From: Podocnemis expansa
Taxonomy: Eukaryota; Chordata; Testudines; Podocnemididae
Direction: 5' to 3'
Assembly (NCBI GenBank): GCA_007922195.1
Contig: ML682088.1
Span: 1,568,539-1,632,538 of the forward strand
DNA: 64,000 nucleotides
A program made the position numbers and the translations under genes. Below are positions 61,381 through 64,000 of this stretch, piece by piece. Below the pieces are notes generated by a model. It was given only the letters and a program-made list of their open reading frames with translations, did not search any database and was not told where the DNA came from. The first letter of the stretch is position 1, and each line of letters opens with the position of its first letter.

Positions 61381-64000
61381 TGACAGGGTCAGAGTGGAGG
61401 ATTTCTGAGGATTTCTACTATTTGAGTCCTGGGTAGTAGGCACAAGCCCAGACATTGCTAAAAACCCTCCCTCAGCCCAAGGGAGGAGTCACTGGTCCCG
61501 GGGATCAACTGATTACGGGGAACAATGTAAAGGCATGAGGGGTCAAAGGAACAAAAGCAGGGAACCGGAGGGGGCCACTGAGCAGAGAACCCCAAACAGT
61601 ACCCACAGCTCCCAGAAAGCATCTAGGGAGTCAGTAGATGATGCTCAAAGGAACTCCACCTGGATACGTGACCGGATGAAGGAACAGAAATATGGCCCAC
61701 AGTTGCAGGATACCCACCCCCCCGCCAACCTCTCCTTAGATGATGACTTTGGCCAGCACCAGGAGGAGGTTAACCAGGAGATCCCACTACTTTGTGGGGC
61801 CATGGATGGGGTGGGCGTAAATAAACAAGTGAGGGGAAAAGTACAGCCAGAGCCTCAACAAGAGGCTCTGGAGGAGCTGAAAAAGGAGCTGCAACCTGGC
61901 ACGCTCAAGGTACACATGTGCCAGGGTCTCCCTCATGCTGCAAAAACAACAAATGTTGGAGTGAGGGGTGAACCACACCAGGTACACACCTGTGCTGATG
62001 GCTCCATGCAGGAGCTGCCAACTGATGTCTCCGGCGGGCCGTCGCGTCAGGGTGGAATATAGGTTGGCCCACTGGGGGTCCTCACCCTCTAGGGGTAGTA
62101 AGAGGTCCCGCCATTTGGTGTTGGTGCAGGACGCGAGGATGAGGAAGTGGATGGTGTGCTGCATGAGTGTGTACAGATGGTGTTTGGTTGAAGTTCTAAA
62201 GGGCTGCAGAGGTCCTCCCCTTGGTGACCACAACAGATCTGGAGGCCGAGATGAGCCTCCAGGTCCGGAGGAAGTCCTGATAGAAGGCTGGCAGCTTGGA
62301 GAGGTCTCACAGAAGACCTCTCAGATGGATGAAAATGAGCTGCCAGTCATATCGGAGTCCCTGGAGATGGTGGAGGAAGGTACACGCCAGATGGCTCCAT
62401 TCTGGACTACCTGCACCATAAAGGAGTCTCTGCAGGGCCAAGAGGTGGAAGACATGGACCCAGCTGCGCATGCAGCACAGGCCCTGTCCTCCCTCCTCAA
62501 GGGGGAGGCTCATAATCCCTGCAGAGACCCAGTGCAGTCCTGGCCAAAAGAACTCCAGAATTGCCTTCTGGAGGTTAGCCAGGAACATCGGGGGCAGGAA
62601 CAGTGTGTTGAACCGGTGCCAGAGCATGGACAGGACAAGCTGGTTGATGACCAGTGCCCTCTCCCACAGGGAGAGGCACTGCAGCCATCCTGTCCATCTC
62701 CGCAGCCACCTAGTGACCCTGTCCTCCAAAGTGTGCCAGTTCTCATCCGGGGAGGGATTGGGCGGCAGAAAGGTAAACACCCAGATAGAGCAGCAGACCC
62801 GTGCTCCACCGGTTGGCCTGAAGCACAGGTGGGAGGAAGCTTGCCAGCCATCTGGCCCCTACCATCAGGCCAGAGTTCTTGGCCCAGTTGACCCAGGCAG
62901 AGGAGGCCACCAAGGAGATTGCCAGGGAGGTCTCCAACCGCTCCAGGTTGCCCGAGTCCTGGACCACGAGGAACATGTCATTGGCATACGCCAACAGGAC
63001 CAGCCTCAGCTCTGGCTCGTGGAGCACCAACCCCATCAACCTGTGACGGAAGAGAGAGAGGAAGGGCTCTATGGCCAGAGCGTACAGCTGGCCCGACAGT
63101 GGACAGCCTTGATGCACTCCTTGCCCAAAGCTGACTGGCTCAGTCAGGGTCCAGTTGAGCTTGACCAGACACTATGTGGAGGTGTACAGCACTCTGAAGA
63201 ACCCCACACAGCAGGGTCCGAAGCCAAATGCCCGCAGAGTGCCCAGGAGTTACCCCTGGTCCATCCTGTCAAATGCCTTCTCCTGCTCCAGGGCCAGGAG
63301 GGCAAATGACAGACCATCCCTACACCCAAGCTCCAAGAGATCCCAGACCAAATAGAGATTGTTAAAGATGGAACAGTTTGGGATGGTGTAGGTCTGGTCA
63401 GAATGGATCACATCCCTGCAGCACGGACCTGAGGCACAGCAAGAGGGCTTTGGCTACTATTTTGTAGTCTGTGCTGATGAGCAAGATGGGACACCAGTTC
63501 TGGAGGTCACAGAGGTCCCCCTTTTTGGGCAGCAAGGTGAGCATGGTTCGCCTGCAAGAAAGGGGGAGCACTCCGCTTTCCTTGGACTTGACCCAGACGG
63601 TGGCAAGGTCTGGGCCAGGGACATCCCAAAACACATGGTAGAACTCCACAGCCAGCCCATCCATGCCCAGAGATTTGCTAGTGGGCATGAGACGGAGGGC
63701 TTCTGAGAACTCAGCCAGAGTGAGAGGAAGCTCTAGCTGGTCCCAGTCGCCCTCTCTGACCGTGGGAAGTTCATTCCAGAGCACCTTACAGGCAGTGGCT
63801 TTGGTTGGATCTGGGGAAAAAAGATTGGTGTAGCAGGCCCTGCCCCTTCTGCGCGTCTCCACCAGAGCCATGAGGGGGGTACCGTCCTCCACCAAGAGGC
63901 AGGTGATGTGCTTTTTGGCCTCCTTCCATTTCTCCAGGGTGTAGAAGAAGCGGGAGCTGTGATCCATCTCCCGAAGGAGATGGACGAGGGATCAAACAAA
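61381..64000 (-). pseudogene. Tx1-like LINE ORF2 (reverse transcriptase to C-terminus), broken, cut by window edge
   Basis: On the minus strand this is the 3' part of a Tx1/L1-clade non-LTR element. From the right edge: LEKWKEAKKHITCLLVEDGT (linker), RACYTNLFSPDPTKA, LPLTLAEFSEALRLMPTSKS then GMDGLAVEFYHVFWD (reverse-transcriptase blocks), LLPKKGDLCDLQNW, STDYKIVAKALLL. After frame breaks come QGCPLSGQLYALAIEPFL and AYANDMFLV, then WERALVINQLVLSMLWHRFN, and a C-terminal part with WQLLHGAISTGVYLVWFTPHSN, SMRETLAHVYLE, LWLYFSPHLFIYAHPIHGP. The catalytic YADD is YAND here (codon 62982-62980, AAT), which would abolish polymerase activity. The strong open frames on the plus strand are antisense shadows. 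The 3' end is put near 61381 because the text changes there. Confidence 0.88.

Noticed and set aside
61535..63309. Long plus-strand frames (175, 307 and 279 codons)
   Set aside because: They lie antisense to clear Tx1-like reverse-transcriptase blocks on the minus strand and have no recognisable domains.

Overview
This window is vertebrate nuclear DNA from a sauropsid, most likely a turtle (a crocodilian is the main alternative). The evidence is spliced single-gene structure, long AT-rich noncoding DNA, and a repeat mix of CR1 LINEs, a Tx1-like LINE, old MIR-type SINEs and many short hAT elements. No bacterial, organellar or CRISPR features are seen.

The one intact gene is cyclin D2 (CCND2), on the minus strand at the left end. 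Coding exon 1 (12180-12374), exon 2 (10601-10816) and exon 3 (7634-7793) are present. Their lengths are 195, 216 and 160 bp, they join in frame, and they encode the first 190 residues: the LxCxE motif, the cyclin box and the start of the C-terminal fold. The last two exons should lie left of base 1, so 1-7633 is part of intron 3. A GC-rich promoter/5'UTR/intron-1 block spans about 10900-13700.

From about 14 kb rightward I see no intact gene. This upstream intergenic DNA is filled with layered mobile-element fossils. They include a near-complete but broken CR1 LINE (about 31200-35075), a decayed jockey-type reverse transcriptase (47090-48100), a C2H2 zinc-finger pseudogene (52260-53380), an LTR retroelement remnant (56640-58244) and the 3' part of a Tx1-like LINE (61381-64000, minus strand).

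Two DNA-transposon themes stand out. First, eleven short elements have hAT-type termini, and six of them have perfect 8-bp target duplications; these include a pair of very GC-rich copies near 54.8 and 58.6 kb. Second, five elements share GGSTATGTCTACAC-type ends, but their interiors are built from short palindromes centred on TCGA, with a different palindrome in each subfamily. Nesting gives relative ages: this second family cut the CR1 and the zinc-finger pseudogene, and hAT elements cut an LTR and a CR1 tail. All element names rest on motifs and ends that I can see; none has been checked against a repeat library.
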